NCBI GenBank assembly: GCA_023212645.1
Contig: JALBYC010000049.1
Location: 1-27,856 of the forward strand
Direction of reading: 5' to 3'
Length of the DNA: 27,856 nt
DNA from: Farysia itapuensis
Taxonomy: Eukaryota; Basidiomycota; Ustilaginomycetes; Ustilaginales; Ustilaginaceae
Below the pieces are notes generated by a model that was not told the DNA's origin, ran no database searches, and was given only the letters and a program-made list of their open reading frames with translations. The translations under genes were made by a program, and so were the position numbers. This document shows positions 26,225-27,856 of this stretch, in pieces (position 1 is the first letter of the stretch; each line of letters starts with the position of its first letter).

Positions 26225-26522
26225 CGTGTCGAAAGTATGTATGGTGGTGTGAGAAGGATGTCACGATCGCGAATCGGCTACCTTCAGCGGCCAGCCCAGC
26301 CAATCCGCGTCATGTGACCAGCCCAAACTCAATTCTTGCATAGCTCGGCCGAGGATTGTACGAGCTCTAACAGCCGAAAAACAGTAATATTTACATCGGG
26401 TCAAGATGGCCCGATTGTCGATTTCGGCTATCAATCGGCCCGCGGACGAACAATGACGGACTGGGAAACCCCCGCATCTGAGGCTGTTTGCTTGCCCATG
26501 TTCATTCAGCATCATAGCAAAG
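26225..26522. promoter_or_regulatory. Divergent promoter between RPP1 and the mitochondrial carrier gene
   Basis: 298 bp head-to-head. A CCAAT box lies at 26300-26304 and catgtgac near 26310-26317. No TATA box was recognised. Confidence 0.5.
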
Positions 26523-27693
26523 ATGGCATCGGAGAAGCTGGTGCCCGTGTCGGCACTGTCTCCAGACCAGGCGGTGGCTTCAGCCCAACATCCGGGGCAC
26601 AATCGTCCAGCACCGCCGATACCGGCGCACTCGGCACAGTACACACTCGCAGCTACCTTTGCCTCGGCCGGTCTGGGCAATGCCATTTCAGCATGCTGTA
26701 CCAACCCGGCAGACATCATTAAAGTGCGACAGCAGCTGCTGGTGGACAAGACGCGGGCCAACTTTTTCACGATCGCGCAAAACATGGTTCGACACGAAGG
26801 AGTTCGGAGTCTATGGAACGGTGTGACTGCTTCGTGTTTCCGCGAGCTGACGTACAGCACTGTGCGATTTGGGCTGTACGAGACGCTCAAGGACTTCTAC
26901 GGTAAGGCGCTTGGGGTTTCAGAAAACTCGTTTGCACTCAAGGCGCTGAGCGGGATTACGAGTGGCGGGATCGGCAGTGCATTTGCGTGTCCGACGGATC
27001 TGATCAAGGTGCGAATGCAAGCTGTGCGGCCGAGTGGACATCCACCGTACCGAAACACGTTTGTCGCCTTTGCACACGTGTACCGCGAGGGTGCCTACCC
27101 TACCGCTGCTGTATCCGCCCAGGGAGGCGGAGGTGTCATTGGCGGGATCAAATCTCTGTATCGTGGTGTTGGCCCAACTATTGTACGTGCAGCCGTGTTG
27201 ACCAGCTCGCAAATAGCCTCGTACGACCAGGTAAAGTACCTTCTCAAACATCACCAGCTCATCACCAACGAAGGGTTCGGCCTGCATCTGAGCGCCAGTC
27301 TCGTCGCCGGCCTGGCATGCTCCGTGACAAGCGCACCGTTCGACACGGTCAAAGTACGCCTCATGCAGGACAAAGCCCGACAGTTCAGCAACGCTTTCGA
27401 CTGCCTCGCCAAACTCATAGCCAACGAAGGACCGCTCGCACTCTACAAAGGGTAAGTAACCTACCCGCGCCCACAGACATGCTTCGAAACTGACCAACTC
27501 ACGCTCGCGGACAGCTTCGGAATGTGTTGGGCAAGACTCGGCTCACATACCGTCATTTCGCTCGTCGTAAGTTGTCGCCTTCTGCCCGCGCGGTACTGCT
27601 TGTCTTGTTACTAACGCGCTGCTGTATCAACGCCGCTCCTGCTTGCAGTTGTTTGAGGAATTCCGCCGATTGTTCGGCGTCAAACCACTGTAA
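26523..27693 (+). CDS. Mitochondrial carrier (SLC25), dicarboxylate/UCP-like
   Basis: Exons 26523-27451, 27515-27566 and 27649-27693 (donors GTAAGT; the last intron has TACTAAC at 27609-27615) give 341 residues. The three repeats carry the carrier signatures PADIIKVR (about 62), PTDLIKVRMQ (about 157) and PFDTVKVRLM (about 272), each followed by the second-half motif of its repeat (EGVRSLWNGV, GIKSLYRGVGP, EGPLALYKG). The C-terminal end reads LFEEFRRLFGVKPL. Such proteins exchange metabolites across the inner mitochondrial membrane. The sequence resembles the dicarboxylate/oxaloacetate and uncoupling-protein branch, but the substrate cannot be fixed by eye. The N-terminal 35 residues are Pro/Ala-rich and variable. 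Confidence 0.92.
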
Positions 27694-27856
27694 AGAGTTT
27701 TCAGACATGTTTGAAAGCTATGGGGATAGAGGTATTATTGCATCAAAAAGCATTGTCCAGGAAGCGCGAAGTGGGGAGAAATACAAGGTGGAGAGAGAGA
27801 CAGAAGGGGAAAACCAAGAGAGTGTGTGTGGGGCCGCCCGAGCTCGGCCCGCTGTC
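27694..27856. other. Carrier gene 3' region to window end
   Basis: No gene was seen. A purine-rich stretch with (ga)n lies at about 27790-27800, and a GC-rich end contains ggccgcccgagctcggccc. Confidence 0.4.

Noticed and set aside
26523..27693. Assignment of the carrier to one exact substrate (for example DIC1 or UCP)
   Set aside because: Signatures prove SLC25 membership only. The substrate-contact residues could not be compared reliably by eye.

Overview
The window looks like nuclear DNA of a smut-type basidiomycete (Ustilaginales or a close relative). This is inferred, not proven. The genes have few, short introns (about 50-200 nt, GTAAGT/GTGAGT donors, one with a TACTAAC branch site), pyrimidine-rich leaders, balanced GC content and typical fungal housekeeping products. 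No bacterial features, tRNA, rRNA or CRISPR array were seen.

Layout. (1) Positions 1-955 are a 16-bp minisatellite with a higher-order 384-bp period, cut off by the left window edge. (2) Positions 956-3100 hold no convincing gene, only weak ORFs and a diverged direct duplication at 2083-2283. (3) Positions 3110-9550 are a decayed minus-strand Ty3/gypsy retroelement of chromovirus type. Reading leftward on the minus strand there is a short reverse-transcriptase relic, a nearly intact gag, an LTR-like 600-bp block, a scrambled protease, a foreign ORF fragment, reverse transcriptase, RNase H, integrase and a chromodomain relic. The pol part carries stops, frameshifts and substitutions at three catalytic aspartates. 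(4) Positions 9560-11548 are repeat-bearing DNA with no secure gene and include a duplicated hairpin module.

(5) From 11549 to the end the DNA is gene-dense with eight genes: a GAR (GAS2-related) microtubule-binding protein (+), a secreted double-psi beta-barrel protein (+), a GH5_12-type steryl-glucosidase/glucocerebrosidase (-), the kinetochore protein Ndc80 (+), cyclase-associated protein CAP/Srv2 (+), an F-box protein (+), 60S acidic ribosomal protein P1 (-) and a mitochondrial SLC25 carrier (+). I resolved exon structures by eye for all the spliced genes.

The genes do not form a pathway cluster. Two divergent pairs (GH5/NDC80 and RPP1/carrier) share intergenic promoters of about 300 bp. 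I found no clearly new multi-gene system. The most unusual parts are the architecture and lesions of the retroelement mosaic, the minisatellite, the duplicated hairpin module, a stop-free in-frame intron in the GAR gene, and the secreted barrel protein with its long Ala/Ser/Lys tail.
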